The notes below the pieces were generated by a model. The model had not been told where the DNA came from and did no database searches. It saw only the letters and a program-made list of their open reading frames with translations. 64,000 bases of DNA from a bacterium (lineage in GTDB: Bacteria; Patescibacteriota; Gracilibacteria; UBA1369; GCA-2718715). The stretch's first letter is position 1; every line of letters begins with the position of its first letter. Below are positions 15,512 through 24,546 of this stretch, piece after piece. Where the stretch lies: the NCBI GenBank assembly GCA_018662325.1, contig JABJGM010000005.1, forward strand, positions 1 to 64,000, given 5' to 3'. The translations under genes and the position numbers were made by a program.

Positions 15512-18172
15512 TTAGAAACTTAAAGCATTCAATGTAGAACTATCTGAAACAAGATTGGCTTTCTTCTTGTAAAAAGCTTCAGGAGTTTTTGGAGGAACGA
15601 AATATTCTTCCTTTTCTTCAATTTCATAACATGTAAAATACAAGGCATAGTACTCAAAACTTGCTTTAATTCTATCAAGGGCATGGCCAGTTTTTACATG
15701 ATTTAGCGATGAAATAACACCTCTTGCTATATCAAGATTCTTATTTAAGACTTCAACTCTACGATCTCTCTCTGTTGAAACACCCTCTGTTGAAAATCTA
15801 CTCCATAATCTATATATACTTAATACTTTAACTGTAGCAGGATCTCTTCCGGTTAAAACCTCCACAATTTGAGCAGGAGCGCTTGAAAATAACAAAGAAA
15901 CAATATTCATTACAGAAGGAGCAAATGATTTTAAGGCAGTTAACGATGTCTGAAGAAGAGTAAGCTGACCTTGTGTAATTTTAACATTTTTGGGAAGTTT
16001 TTTGTTTATTTGATCTAATTTAATACTGCCTGGTTCGTTTAAAATATTAAATATATCAGAATTACCTTCTGTTTCACCTCTAAAAACATTTGTATAAAGT
16101 CTAAGCACTCTATTCCCAAACACATTGTTGTCCATAGAAACCAATTGTTGGTCATGTATATCATCAATTTCATCAGATTCATAATTGTAAGCTGGCGTCT
16201 GACCTTCTCTTATCCAAGAGAATCCAGCTAACAAAGGTGTTGAATTACCATCTTCATCTTCATCTGATCCAGCAAATACTAGTTTTAAGGAAGCAGGGTT
16301 GGAGTTACGAGGGGGTAGGATACTTTTAACTTTTTCATATAAAGCTTTTAGGTTTGCTTCAGTCAAATCTGCATTAGCAATTTGAAAAGAGGCATAAATA
16401 AACGTACCATCGGTGGTAACATTAATTCCATTTGTAATACCATTAATATCATCATGAGCATTTACTTCTCTAAAATACGCCGAGTGATAGTGACCACTTA
16501 ATCTAGAAAGACTTGATATTTTTTGGTTAATATGAGTTTGCAAGTATTCAGGCCTTTTAGCTGAAATATGATCTTCAACTCTATGGTCAATACCCATTTG
16601 AGGAATGGTCACGTTTGTATCATCAGTAACAACTTTTGTACGATTCTCAATAGTTGGTTGTGCTGTTACTGGAGTTTCCATATCGTCTTGGGCAAGTAAA
16701 TTATCGATTTCGGCAGAGTTACTCATTAAAAAGTGCATACCTTCAACCCAGGTTCGACTTGAAGAAAGTGCAATATGGAATTTTGCTTTTTCATATGGAT
16801 TTTGATCTTTAGCTTCATATTTATTTATTAGTTGAGGGATAACTAATTCTAAAGATGATTTAATCTGCGGATAAGCAGTCAGTGCACCCAAAACTGCTGA
16901 AGAGGAAGATGCTGAAATCAATACTGCAGTATCGGAATCTCGAGGAGCAAAAGTCATAATGACATCCCTAAAAGGAAGCGATGCAAATACTTCATTTCCA
17001 ACGATTGAATCAATAAACCCTTCCATAGAATTTACAACACCAGGTGTCTTAGCCTCTTCTAAAGAAAACCCACAAATTCTAGCAATAACCTGTTGGGGAT
17101 TTTTAGAATTATTTCCTCCAAGTAAGGCTTTAATTTTTCTAACTTCCATGTAACTTCTTCCGTACATGAATTTTGTACCTAAATGGGCCAACATTGGAGC
17201 ACCTAAAGATGCAACTATTGCAGTTTTAATACCAGCATTAATTTTAGGAAAATTATGCCCAACAGCCCTACCTAAAACTAAAGCTCCGATTAAAGAGATA
17301 GCCTTTTCACCTCCAGAAAGTCTACCAAATTTTTGTAAAATATCACCTGGAAGACCTGCTGCAGGTGATAAAAATCCCATAGCAGAATCAGGATTTGCTA
17401 TATCTCCAAAACTTGCAGATAAATTAGCTTGTTGATTTGAATCATTATAATACTTTTGCAGGGCATCACATACCTTACTCAGCGTAGAGCAAGCTTCTTG
17501 CCTTTTATCTTTGTCAGACTTCGTTTCTCTAGGGGTTTTCGGAGTAAGCTCTTCTTCAATTGAACTTAAAATACTAAGCAGTAGAGAGTCAGGTTGACAT
17601 TGCATCAATGACTCTAGCATATATTTAGCTAACCTTGGATCAGCCATAAACTGGCCAGTTCTAACTGAACCACTTGAATTTTGAATATAACTCCATAAAG
17701 GAGCATTTTTATAAGCAAAAACTTCTTGAAATTTATATGCAACATTTTCAATATTGGTAGGCTTAAGAAATGAAAGCTCAAGATTTCTTCTTTCTTGTTC
17801 ATTACTATAAGTGGTTTTCCAAGCTGCTATCAAGTCTATTAAACTCGGCAAATCTTTATTGAACTCAGTGTGAAAAGCCGTCTGTAAAGCTGTGTAGGTA
17901 GCACTTCCATTTCCAAAATCTAAAGTATCACATGGAGCTTTCTCATCGTAACTTGGATCCATGGTATTTTTGGTAATAAAATCAAGAGCGGAAACAGATT
18001 GACCTTTGATTTCAAAGGTTCTGGTAAGTCTAACTATATTCATATATTCAGGGACGCCATTAGGATTATCTAAAGCGGCGCTTGTTACATGATTTCTTAG
18101 TGCACACAAACGATTTTCATTTAAAAAGTTTTGATTGTACAAATTATTATCTCGGTAGGGAATTGGTTTCAT
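15512..18172 (-). CDS. large hypothetical protein (orphan, last gene of a three-gene cassette)
   Basis: 886 aa, no family recognised. It is mostly helical and polar. One glycine/alanine-rich hydrophobic region ('AISLIGALVLGRAVGHNFP' and the following 'IVASLGAPMLAHLG') could be one or two membrane helices or a buried hairpin. The middle is Asp/Thr-rich and low in order. A mixed alpha/beta part follows ('GTFIYASFQIANADLTEAN'). No signal peptide and no Walker or protease motif are seen. It starts 45 nt after the 120-aa gene and is cotranscribed with it and the 765-aa gene. Function unknown; context suggests the three act together. Confidence 0.6.
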   Translation of the reverse strand: MKPIPYRDNNLYNQNFLNENRLCALRNHVTSAALDNPNGVPEYMNIVRLTRTFEIKGQSVSALDFITKNTMDPSYDEKAPCDTLDFGNGSATYTALQTAFHTEFNKDLPSLIDLIAAWKTTYSNEQERRNLELSFLKPTNIENVAYKFQEVFAYKNAPLWSYIQNSSGSVRTGQFMADPRLAKYMLESLMQCQPDSLLLSILSSIEEELTPKTPRETKSDKDKRQEACSTLSKVCDALQKYYNDSNQQANLSASFGDIANPDSAMGFLSPAAGLPGDILQKFGRLSGGEKAISLIGALVLGRAVGHNFPKINAGIKTAIVASLGAPMLAHLGTKFMYGRSYMEVRKIKALLGGNNSKNPQQVIARICGFSLEEAKTPGVVNSMEGFIDSIVGNEVFASLPFRDVIMTFAPRDSDTAVLISASSSSAVLGALTAYPQIKSSLELVIPQLINKYEAKDQNPYEKAKFHIALSSSRTWVEGMHFLMSNSAEIDNLLAQDDMETPVTAQPTIENRTKVVTDDTNVTIPQMGIDHRVEDHISAKRPEYLQTHINQKISSLSRLSGHYHSAYFREVNAHDDINGITNGINVTTDGTFIYASFQIANADLTEANLKALYEKVKSILPPRNSNPASLKLVFAGSDEDEDGNSTPLLAGFSWIREGQTPAYNYESDEIDDIHDQQLVSMDNNVFGNRVLRLYTNVFRGETEGNSDIFNILNEPGSIKLDQINKKLPKNVKITQGQLTLLQTSLTALKSFAPSVMNIVSLLFSSAPAQIVEVLTGRDPATVKVLSIYRLWSRFSTEGVSTERDRRVEVLNKNLDIARGVISSLNHVKTGHALDRIKASFEYYALYFTCYEIEEKEEYFVPPKTPEAFYKKKANLVSDSSTLNALSF

Positions 18173-18217
18173 GGGGGTAAAGGTTAAATGTTTTTAAAAT
18201 GATTTAAATTCTTTGTT

Positions 18218-18580
18218 TTAGATTTTTCTGTAAATCGCCAAAATAGACTCTAGCAATGTATCAAGTTCGATGGATATTATTTCATCTATCCTTGGATTAT
18301 TTGCAGCAAAGCCAAGGTATACATCCAAAGGGTTAGTATATGGGCTAAAAGCAATTTCATTTTGCGCATCTATCATATCCTGTTTATTTAAAGCAAAGGC
18401 AGTTGCATTCATAATTGCTTGCGTAAACATATCGTAAAATTCTTTTCTTAAGAAATCTTGCTCATCATCCGCAAGATTATAAAATCCAACTTCTTTATCT
18501 AATCTAAGTAAAAATTCCTCAAAAGCTTGATCTAAATTTAAAACGATATTATTAAAATTGTAGTGTTTATTATTATTCAT
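18218..18580 (-). CDS. small hypothetical protein of the orphan cassette
   Basis: 120 aa, acidic and helical ('LDQAFEEFLLRLDKEVGFYNLADDEQDFL'), with no recognised domain, membrane helix or cysteine. It lies 9 nt downstream of the 765-aa gene and upstream of the 886-aa gene. Its size and acidity would suit an adaptor or chaperone for one of the two large neighbours, but this is inference from position only. Confidence 0.55.
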   Translation of the reverse strand: MNNNKHYNFNNIVLNLDQAFEEFLLRLDKEVGFYNLADDEQDFLRKEFYDMFTQAIMNATAFALNKQDMIDAQNEIAFSPYTNPLDVYLGFAANNPRIDEIISIELDTLLESILAIYRKI

Positions 18581-18589
18581 AGTTCTTTA

Positions 18590-20887
18590 TTATTTTTTCT
18601 TTCCAATTATATAATTCAAGGCTCTACCACCATAATGAGAAATATTATTTCCTGAAAGCCAGTCGATTGTACCTAAAGTAGCCCTTGCAAACGGCTTAAG
18701 TATGTATTCATATGCCCCCTTTGCAGTACCTTTAACAACATTAGTAGTTCCTCTTGTAAATCTTCTGGTTCTATAACCTACTTTGGAGTAGTTACCAAAA
18801 GATCCAAGTCTATATCCTGATTTTTTTTGTAGCTTTTCATACTCTCTAAATGGTATACCTGATCGAATTAAATGATCAGAGTAATTACGATTAGACTGTG
18901 CCATTTGGAATAATGAGTCTGAGGATGAAATACCCTGAGAAATTATAGAAGATGTATAATCTAAATGAGAAGTTGCTTCTTGAGCCTTGTTTAGTAAAAA
19001 CTTTATACGTTCCGAGGTAGACATTGCAGATGAATCAATCTCTGATAAAGCTAAAACAGCTTTATAATTAGCAAATCCTTTGCTATAAATATCAATTTGC
19101 CTTTGAAGCCTAGCAAATCCAGTTTTACTAATAGCCAAAATACATTCTTTACCTTTCTCATCTAAGGATTTAAAATCACCAGAGTAAATAACCTGTAATG
19201 TTGAAACCAATCTAGCAATTGCTTCAGGATTCAACATTCTCTTAGATTTTGTAATTAATGTATCAAAATGTTGAACATCATGAGCTTGGCAAGCCTCCCG
19301 TAACACATTTGCATCTATATCAGGATGATGCTTTAAAACATCTTGAATAGCAAAAGTTAAAGACTCTTCAAAAGTAAGAGTTTTCAAAGGGATATCTACA
19401 TTTTGTAATTTTTGAGATAAATCTCCATAACTTTCTGTTGCAGCTCTAATTTTAGTTTTAAGATTACGATTTACAATTCTACTAGAGGTAACCAAATCTA
19501 AAGACTTTTGACTTGGGTTATTAATACCCGCATTTGCAAATTCAGTTTCAGTACATAACATAGAAATCGACATAGTCATTGCATCCAAACTTTCAAATCT
19601 AGAGGAAGGTGCAGGAGTACTGCTTGGAATCGAAATATTTTTAACGATATCTCTAAATTCTGAAACGTCTCTAAACTTTAAATTAGGATATTCAATATGC
19701 TGTGGATTATTACTAACATCTTTAAAATCAATTCTTTTAGGTGTTGGATCAATAAATTCATTAATATTAATTGGAGGAGTCAACGTCAAAGAAGAGTTCA
19801 TAGTATCTACAAGACGAGTAATTGAAAGTTTCAATTTATTGAAACCTGAAGCGGCATCAGACACTTCTTCAAGAACCTTCGTATATTTCGGGTTGAATGT
19901 ATGAGGTGAAGTAGTTTTATCAATGTGTGATCCTATTTTTTCTAAATTTGCCAATTCAAAAGATGCACTATCTAAAATATCAAATGAACCTTCAAGAGTT
20001 TTATCATCCTGAAAAGCATTGTCAATACTGGAAGAGAACTGATCGAATTTATCTCTTACTATACCTTCAGGGGAATCTACAGGAACATATATACTACCAA
20101 ATCTACTAAATGCATCATGCAAAGCAACATTAAATTCATTTGGATTTGAAGAATATTTAGCCGTATCTAGCAAATACAAATCAAAGGCAACAAGTAGCAA
20201 AGTATTATGCTCTGGGTTGCTAGGATCTACATCTACAGAATCTGGCAAAAGGACATTAATAAAAGTTAAACAACCATTATCTCTAAAGAAATTAGCGATG
20301 TTAACAGGATTAGATAACCCTTCTTTTTCATAAAAAGATATTAATCCATTTGAAAAGCTATCACGAAGAAAATTCAAAGCATCAAGCAAAACCTTATTCC
20401 CATTCCTTCGATATGATGAGTGAAGTAAATTAATTAATGATTCAAAAGTTGATTTATATGCCTGTGCATCAAAAGTATCCTTTGAATCTTCAAAAGTTTC
20501 AAAGGCAGAAAAAATCAAATGATAATTTGCTAGGATTTCAGTGTCATATTCTTGCTCATTAAAACCATATGCAGTTTTCATATGACCAACCGAATCCTTA
20601 TGCAGCAATTTCAATGCCCTATGAAAACCATCATTAACAGAAGACCACGTAGCATCGTTCAATTGTCTTACTTTATTAGGACGATTAATCCCAAGACCTA
20701 GTGTTAAGGTTTTATCAAGTAAACCTAAAGCTTTGGCATATTCAGCAGCAGATTGAACACGTTCGTTTTGAGAAAGGTCTTTAGAGATACTATTAATATT
20801 TGCATAAGATTTACTATTCCCATACATTCCACTTCCTGAGTTTACTGGGCTAGAACCTCCTCCAGCTCTTCTAAAATTTCTTACCAT
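18590..20887 (-). CDS. large hypothetical protein with basic C-terminal tail (orphan cassette)
   Basis: 765 aa, not recognised. The N-terminus is Gly/Ser/Asn-rich and disordered ('RRAGGGSSPVNSGSGMYGNS'). The bulk is helical and polar. The last ~75 residues are basic and amphipathic ('YRTRRFTRGTTNVVKGTAKG', then 'YEYILKPFARATLG'). No enzymatic motif is visible. It is the first gene of the cassette, read from an extended -10 at 20923-20931. The architecture (disordered start, helical body, basic tail) resembles structural or secreted-machine proteins, but no family can be named. Confidence 0.6.
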   Translation of the reverse strand: MVRNFRRAGGGSSPVNSGSGMYGNSKSYANINSISKDLSQNERVQSAAEYAKALGLLDKTLTLGLGINRPNKVRQLNDATWSSVNDGFHRALKLLHKDSVGHMKTAYGFNEQEYDTEILANYHLIFSAFETFEDSKDTFDAQAYKSTFESLINLLHSSYRRNGNKVLLDALNFLRDSFSNGLISFYEKEGLSNPVNIANFFRDNGCLTFINVLLPDSVDVDPSNPEHNTLLLVAFDLYLLDTAKYSSNPNEFNVALHDAFSRFGSIYVPVDSPEGIVRDKFDQFSSSIDNAFQDDKTLEGSFDILDSASFELANLEKIGSHIDKTTSPHTFNPKYTKVLEEVSDAASGFNKLKLSITRLVDTMNSSLTLTPPININEFIDPTPKRIDFKDVSNNPQHIEYPNLKFRDVSEFRDIVKNISIPSSTPAPSSRFESLDAMTMSISMLCTETEFANAGINNPSQKSLDLVTSSRIVNRNLKTKIRAATESYGDLSQKLQNVDIPLKTLTFEESLTFAIQDVLKHHPDIDANVLREACQAHDVQHFDTLITKSKRMLNPEAIARLVSTLQVIYSGDFKSLDEKGKECILAISKTGFARLQRQIDIYSKGFANYKAVLALSEIDSSAMSTSERIKFLLNKAQEATSHLDYTSSIISQGISSSDSLFQMAQSNRNYSDHLIRSGIPFREYEKLQKKSGYRLGSFGNYSKVGYRTRRFTRGTTNVVKGTAKGAYEYILKPFARATLGTIDWLSGNNISHYGGRALNYIIGKKK

Positions 20888-20922
20888 AATTAATATATTT
20901 AAATTATCACTAATTTTAACAT

Positions 20923-20931
20923 ATTATACCA
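20923..20931 (-). promoter_or_regulatory. extended -10 promoter of the orphan cassette
   Basis: Minus-strand TGGTATAAT, 36 nt upstream of the 765-aa ATG. It is divergent from the tig promoter. Confidence 0.5.
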
Positions 20932-20958
20932 AAAATTTCAAGTATTAAGTATTAAAAG

Positions 20959-20987
20959 TTGCATTTGACAAGAAAAAAAGCTATATT
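20959..20987 (+). promoter_or_regulatory. tig promoter
   Basis: TTGCAT, exactly 17 bp, TATATT, 24 nt before the ATG. A TTGACA at 20965 lies 11 bp from this -10 and is badly spaced, so it is not taken as the -35. Confidence 0.55.
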
Positions 20988-21011
20988 TCATTCAAAATTT
21001 AACAATCCAAA

Positions 21012-22286
21012 ATGAAGATTGAAAAAAATTTAACAGCTAAGGCTGAAATTGAATTAAAAGTTACTCTAGATGCTAAAGAAATCGAAAGCTATCTTGATCA
21101 AGCTGCCAAAGAATTTGCTAAAAATGTACAAATTAAAGGTTTCAGAAAAGGACATGTTCCAAGAAACATTATCGAAGAAAATTATGGTAAAGACGTCTTA
21201 ATTGATGTAATGCTTGATTTAAAATTGTCAAATATTTACCAAAAAGCTTTAGAAGAAGAAAAAATCATTCCAATCTCTTCACCAAGAGTAGACATTCTAG
21301 ATAAAGAAAAATTGATAATCCAATTTACTTCAGCGGCTAAACCAGAAGTTGATACAAAAGGATTAGATAAAGTAAAAGTCAAAAAAGAAGAAAAGAAAGT
21401 AGCTAAAAAAGACTTAGATTTAGAACTTGAAAACATGCTTCTTCGATTTGCTGAAGTTAAAGAAGTTGAAAGAAAATCAAAAAACAAAGATGAAGTTGTT
21501 ATCAATTTCGAAGGATTCGACGAAAAAGGTGAATCAATCAACAATACAAAAGGTGAAAATTACCCATTAAAACTTGGATCTAATAGTTTTATTCCAGGAT
21601 TCGAAGAAGGTTTAGTTGGAGCTAAAAAAGGTGATAAAAAAGATTTAGATTTAGAATTTCCAAAAGATTACCACGCAGAAGATCTGAAAGGTAAAAAAGT
21701 AACTTTTAAAGTAGAAATACTAAAAGTTAACGAAAAAACTCTACCAGAGCTAAATGAAGAAATAATTGAAAAAATTTCGCATAAAAAACAATCAAAAGAA
21801 GATTTCCTAAAAGATCTTGAAAACAGACTGCAAGAAAGAAATTCTCAACAATCAAAAACCAAAGCTGAAGAAGAACTTTACTCAAAATTCCTTGAAAAAG
21901 CCAAGGTTACAGTTTCAGACTTAATGATCAAAGACGAAGAAGGTCAATTATCTAAAGAACTTGAACAAAATGCTCAAAGAATGCAAATGCCATTTGATAG
22001 CTACAAAGAAATCCTAGCTTCTAAAGAAGGTAAAACATTTGAAGAATTCCTTCAAAAACAAGCCACAGAAAGAGTTCAACTAAGAGCTATAATTCAGACT
22101 CTAATGGAAGAACATAAAATTGAAGTTGCTGAAAAAGATTTAGATGCAGAAATAACTAAAAAATCTAGCGAAGCTCCAAAAGAGATTCAAGACCAAGTTA
22201 AAGAGTATTATAAATCAAACCCTCAAGCAAAAGAGGTATTAAAAAATCAAATGAAATTAGATGCTTTACTAGCAAAATTCATGTAA
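21012..22286 (+). CDS. tig: trigger factor (ribosome-associated chaperone, PPIase)
   Basis: 424 aa. The N-terminal ribosome-binding domain contains the signature 'GFRKGHVPRNIIEENYG'. An FKBP-type PPIase domain lies around residues 155-250 ('NYPLKLGSNSFIPGFEEGLVGAKKGD'), and a helical chaperone C-domain follows. It binds L23 at the tunnel exit and holds nascent chains. It is rich in Lys and Glu like the whole genome. It is monocistronic with its own promoter and terminator. Confidence 0.96.
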   Translation: MKIEKNLTAKAEIELKVTLDAKEIESYLDQAAKEFAKNVQIKGFRKGHVPRNIIEENYGKDVLIDVMLDLKLSNIYQKALEEEKIIPISSPRVDILDKEKLIIQFTSAAKPEVDTKGLDKVKVKKEEKKVAKKDLDLELENMLLRFAEVKEVERKSKNKDEVVINFEGFDEKGESINNTKGENYPLKLGSNSFIPGFEEGLVGAKKGDKKDLDLEFPKDYHAEDLKGKKVTFKVEILKVNEKTLPELNEEIIEKISHKKQSKEDFLKDLENRLQERNSQQSKTKAEEELYSKFLEKAKVTVSDLMIKDEEGQLSKELEQNAQRMQMPFDSYKEILASKEGKTFEEFLQKQATERVQLRAIIQTLMEEHKIEVAEKDLDAEITKKSSEAPKEIQDQVKEYYKSNPQAKEVLKNQMKLDALLAKFM

Positions 22287-22308
22287 TTAGAACATCTTAT
22301 TTAAAAAA

Positions 22309-22338
22309 TAAACCTAGGCAATTTCGTCTAGGTTTTTT
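22309..22338 (+). terminator. tig terminator
   Basis: AAACCTAG / CTAGGTTT stem with a 10-nt loop, followed by TTTT. Confidence 0.8.
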
Positions 22339-22372
22339 AATTAAATAAATTTGTCAAACTGCCAAAATGGAG

Positions 22373-22401
22373 TTGCAATTATATTAAATTATTCTTATTA
22401 T
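22373..22401 (+). promoter_or_regulatory. promoter of the wHTH gene
   Basis: TTGCAA, exactly 17 bp, TATTAT, about 25 nt before the ATG at 22427. Confidence 0.6.
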
Positions 22402-22426
22402 AAAGTTACGAATAAAATATGTATAC

Positions 22427-22975
22427 ATGTTAAAAAATCTATTAACTTCCAAGGTCCGAATAGATCTAATACGAACTTTTATTGAAAACACCGAATCCGA
22501 ATTTTATATTAGAGAATTAACTAGAAATCTCGATCAGCAAATCAATGCAATACGAAGAGAACTAGAAAACCTTAAATCAATAAATTTTTTAACAAGTAGA
22601 GAAAAAAATCGCAAAAAGTATTACAGCCTAAATAAAAAGTTTCTTTTATTAAACGAACTCAAAGGTTTTGTTTGTAAAACTAACCCAGATGTACTTAAAC
22701 TTTACACTCAATTAAATAAGATTAAAGAAATAGAAAAAGTAACCTTAGTTGGGACTTTCATTCAGAGAGAAGATCCAGTAGATATTTTAGTTGTAAGTGA
22801 TTTAGATTCTAACAATGTAATAAATGCAATCGATAGCTTAATTGAAGCTCCAGCTAAAATTGCGGTCCTTACATTTGACGATTACAGGTATAGAAAATCA
22901 GTAAACGATAAGTTTTTATCGCAAATCGAAGAAATTCCTGATAAACTTGAAATTATATCAAAAATTGACTTGTAA
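22427..22975 (+). CDS. winged-helix protein with degenerate nucleotidyltransferase-like C-domain
   Basis: 182 aa. Residues 1-75 form an ArsR-like winged helix ('EFYIRELTRNLDQQINAIRRELENLKSINFL', then a wing 'KNRKKYYSLNKKF'). The C-terminal half resembles a MNT-type nucleotidyltransferase: 'VTLVGTFIQREDPVDILVVSD' mirrors the 'GSxARGxxxxxDIDLLV' motif. Gly-Ser has become Gly-Thr and only one of the paired Asp remains, so catalysis is doubtful. Such wHTH-NTase-like proteins are found in CPR and archaea as putative regulators. It precedes rplS with a separate promoter. Confidence 0.65.
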   Translation: MLKNLLTSKVRIDLIRTFIENTESEFYIRELTRNLDQQINAIRRELENLKSINFLTSREKNRKKYYSLNKKFLLLNELKGFVCKTNPDVLKLYTQLNKIKEIEKVTLVGTFIQREDPVDILVVSDLDSNNVINAIDSLIEAPAKIAVLTFDDYRYRKSVNDKFLSQIEEIPDKLEIISKIDL

Positions 22976-22997
22976 TTTTGATTTAATTAGTTATAAT
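22970..22997 (+). promoter_or_regulatory. rplS promoter
   Basis: TTGTAA, 16 bp, TATAAT. It overlaps the stop codon region of the wHTH gene and gives a leader of about 20 nt. Confidence 0.55.
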
Positions 22998-23022
22998 TGC
23001 ACTAATACTAAGTTGTAAAAAA

Positions 23023-23547
23023 ATGAATCAAGCATTAATTAATTCAGTTTCTAAGAAACTCCTTAAAGCTGTTCCTCAAATTAAAGTAGGTCAATTAGTA
23101 AAAGTTCACCAAAAGATTAAAGAAGGGGAAAAAACTAGAACCCAAATTTTTCAAGGTTTAGTTATTAAAATGAGAGGTGAAAAAGGAATAAATCAAACTT
23201 TCACAGTAAGAAACATTGTTTCTGGTGTTGGAGTAGAAAAAATATTTCCTGTTCACTCAAGTAACATTGAAAAAGTTGAAATAATAAGACAAAACAAAAT
23301 CAGAAGAGCAAAATTATATTACATGAGAGAAAGAACTGGTAAATCAGCTCGTCTTAAAGGTATATCTGATAATTTCGAAGCTCTAAATCAATTAAATGAT
23401 ATAGAAGCAATTTACAAAGATCTTCCAGAAACTCATTTAGCAAAACCAGAAGCACCTGCTACTGAAAACACTGAAGAAACTTCTAACGAAAAAGTAACTG
23501 AGGCTAAAGTCGAAGAAACTAAATCAAACGAAGAAGAAGTAAAATAA
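23023..23547 (+). CDS. rplS: 50S ribosomal protein L19 with long acidic C-terminal tail
   Basis: 174 aa against about 115 for typical L19. The core is standard ('VKVHQKIKEGEKTRTQIFQGLVIK', 'VEKIFPVHSSNIEKVEI', 'KLYYMRERTGKSARLKG'). After residue about 115 comes a tail of about 60 residues rich in Glu, Thr and Lys ('ATENTEETSNEKVTEAKVEE'), of a kind common in CPR ribosomal proteins. L19 sits at the 30S-50S interface. Own promoter and terminator. Confidence 0.95.
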   Translation: MNQALINSVSKKLLKAVPQIKVGQLVKVHQKIKEGEKTRTQIFQGLVIKMRGEKGINQTFTVRNIVSGVGVEKIFPVHSSNIEKVEIIRQNKIRRAKLYYMRERTGKSARLKGISDNFEALNQLNDIEAIYKDLPETHLAKPEAPATENTEETSNEKVTEAKVEETKSNEEEVK

Positions 23548-23564
23548 ATCTTTATTAAAAAATT

Positions 23565-23592
23565 AAAAGCTCTTACATAGAGCTTTTTTTTA
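23565..23592 (+). terminator. rplS terminator, probably bidirectional
   Basis: AAAAGCTCT / AGAGCTTTT hairpin followed by an 8-T run. The A-rich left arm could also serve the converging csaB-like gene. Confidence 0.85.
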
Positions 23593-24546
23593 TTATACTA
23601 TCTCCCATGGATTAGGGGATATTTCAGAGAAATCAATATCTTCATCGTGAAAAACAAGATCGTCAAGATGGATATCTGAATCTAATTGTAGATCAAGTAC
23701 ATTTTTAAATGAGTAAGAATTAAGTAAACTTTTGACTTTAGAAGCATAAGATAAAGCAAGACCAAGAATACCATGCTTCAACATATACAAACAAGCATGC
23801 AAACGCATACAAGCAAAATATTTTATATTCGGAAGATAACCCTCTAAATCTGAGGCTAAAATAAATTCTTGATTTAATTCATTAAAAACCTGAGCATCAA
23901 GATTAGAGTCAAAAGCACAGTACAACTTCTTTAAACCTAATTGATTCGCTTTTAAGGAAATCAAATTATCAATACTTTTTATCTTCTTTAGGTCTACATT
24001 CTTATAAGTTCTGTAATTGATAAGTAAATATTTAGGATTTGAAAAGTTAACTTTAGGAAATTCCAATTCTAAAGCTAAGTCTTTTGCTAAATTTAAATTT
24101 CTAATTCCAGCTGAATATAAAAAATCATAGGATACAGAATCTCTAACTGTAATAAATTCAACTTGCTTAAGAGCAAAAGCAAACAAACTCCCGGGCTTAG
24201 AAGAAAAAGAATGCCCAAACAAATAAACTTTTTTTCTAAATAACAAAGCAAGCAACAAAATAGGCATCCAAATAAGAAAGGAGTAATATTTGTCTGAGTT
24301 AAACAATCCACCTCCACCGAATAAAACTTTGGAGCAATTGCTAATTGCCCTAAAAGGATCAATAAATCTTCGAGGATTAAACAAAGATCGTAGTCCAGCA
24401 GGAAATGTTAAAAAATCTGAATTAGTAGGGGATAAAACTTTAAATGATTTTCCTTTTAAATTTTCTAAACATGATCTGAGCAATAAATCATCCCCAAAAT
24501 TTCCAACATTATAGTTTCCAACAATTAGCACATCAAATTTACTCAT
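23593..24546 (-). CDS. polysaccharide pyruvyl transferase family protein (CsaB-like)
   Basis: 317 aa. The N-terminal 'VGNYNVGNFGDDLLLRSCL', the glycine run 'KVLFGGGGLFNSD' and the mid 'VRDSVSYDFLYSAGI' are the three landmarks of the polysaccharide pyruvyl transferase family. Members add pyruvate ketals to wall polymers. CsaB modification is what SLH domains bind, and an SLH protein is encoded at 42452-44170. The start overlaps the rnhB stop (ATGA). It closes the sugar-gene run on the minus strand. Confidence 0.85.
   Translation of the reverse strand: MSKFDVLIVGNYNVGNFGDDLLLRSCLENLKGKSFKVLSPTNSDFLTFPAGLRSLFNPRRFIDPFRAISNCSKVLFGGGGLFNSDKYYSFLIWMPILLLALLFRKKVYLFGHSFSSKPGSLFAFALKQVEFITVRDSVSYDFLYSAGIRNLNLAKDLALELEFPKVNFSNPKYLLINYRTYKNVDLKKIKSIDNLISLKANQLGLKKLYCAFDSNLDAQVFNELNQEFILASDLEGYLPNIKYFACMRLHACLYMLKHGILGLALSYASKVKSLLNSYSFKNVLDLQLDSDIHLDDLVFHDEDIDFSEISPNPWEIV

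Noticed and set aside
20965-20987. TTGACA at 20965 as the tig -35
   Set aside because: Only 11 bp from TATATT. TTGCAT at 20959 gives the standard 17-bp spacing.
21236-21544. 102-aa minus ORF inside tig and similar shadow ORFs (e.g. 16605, 17166, 34127, 46032)
   Set aside because: They lie wholly within strongly supported genes on the other strand or frame and show only reversed codon bias, not protein-like sequence.
24543-24546. UGA recoding (as in Gracilibacteria/Absconditabacteria)
   Set aside because: TGA ends rnhB, rmlA-like and rmlD genes in normal ATGA or overlapping junctions, and long ORFs have TAA/TAG/TGA stops consistent with code 11.
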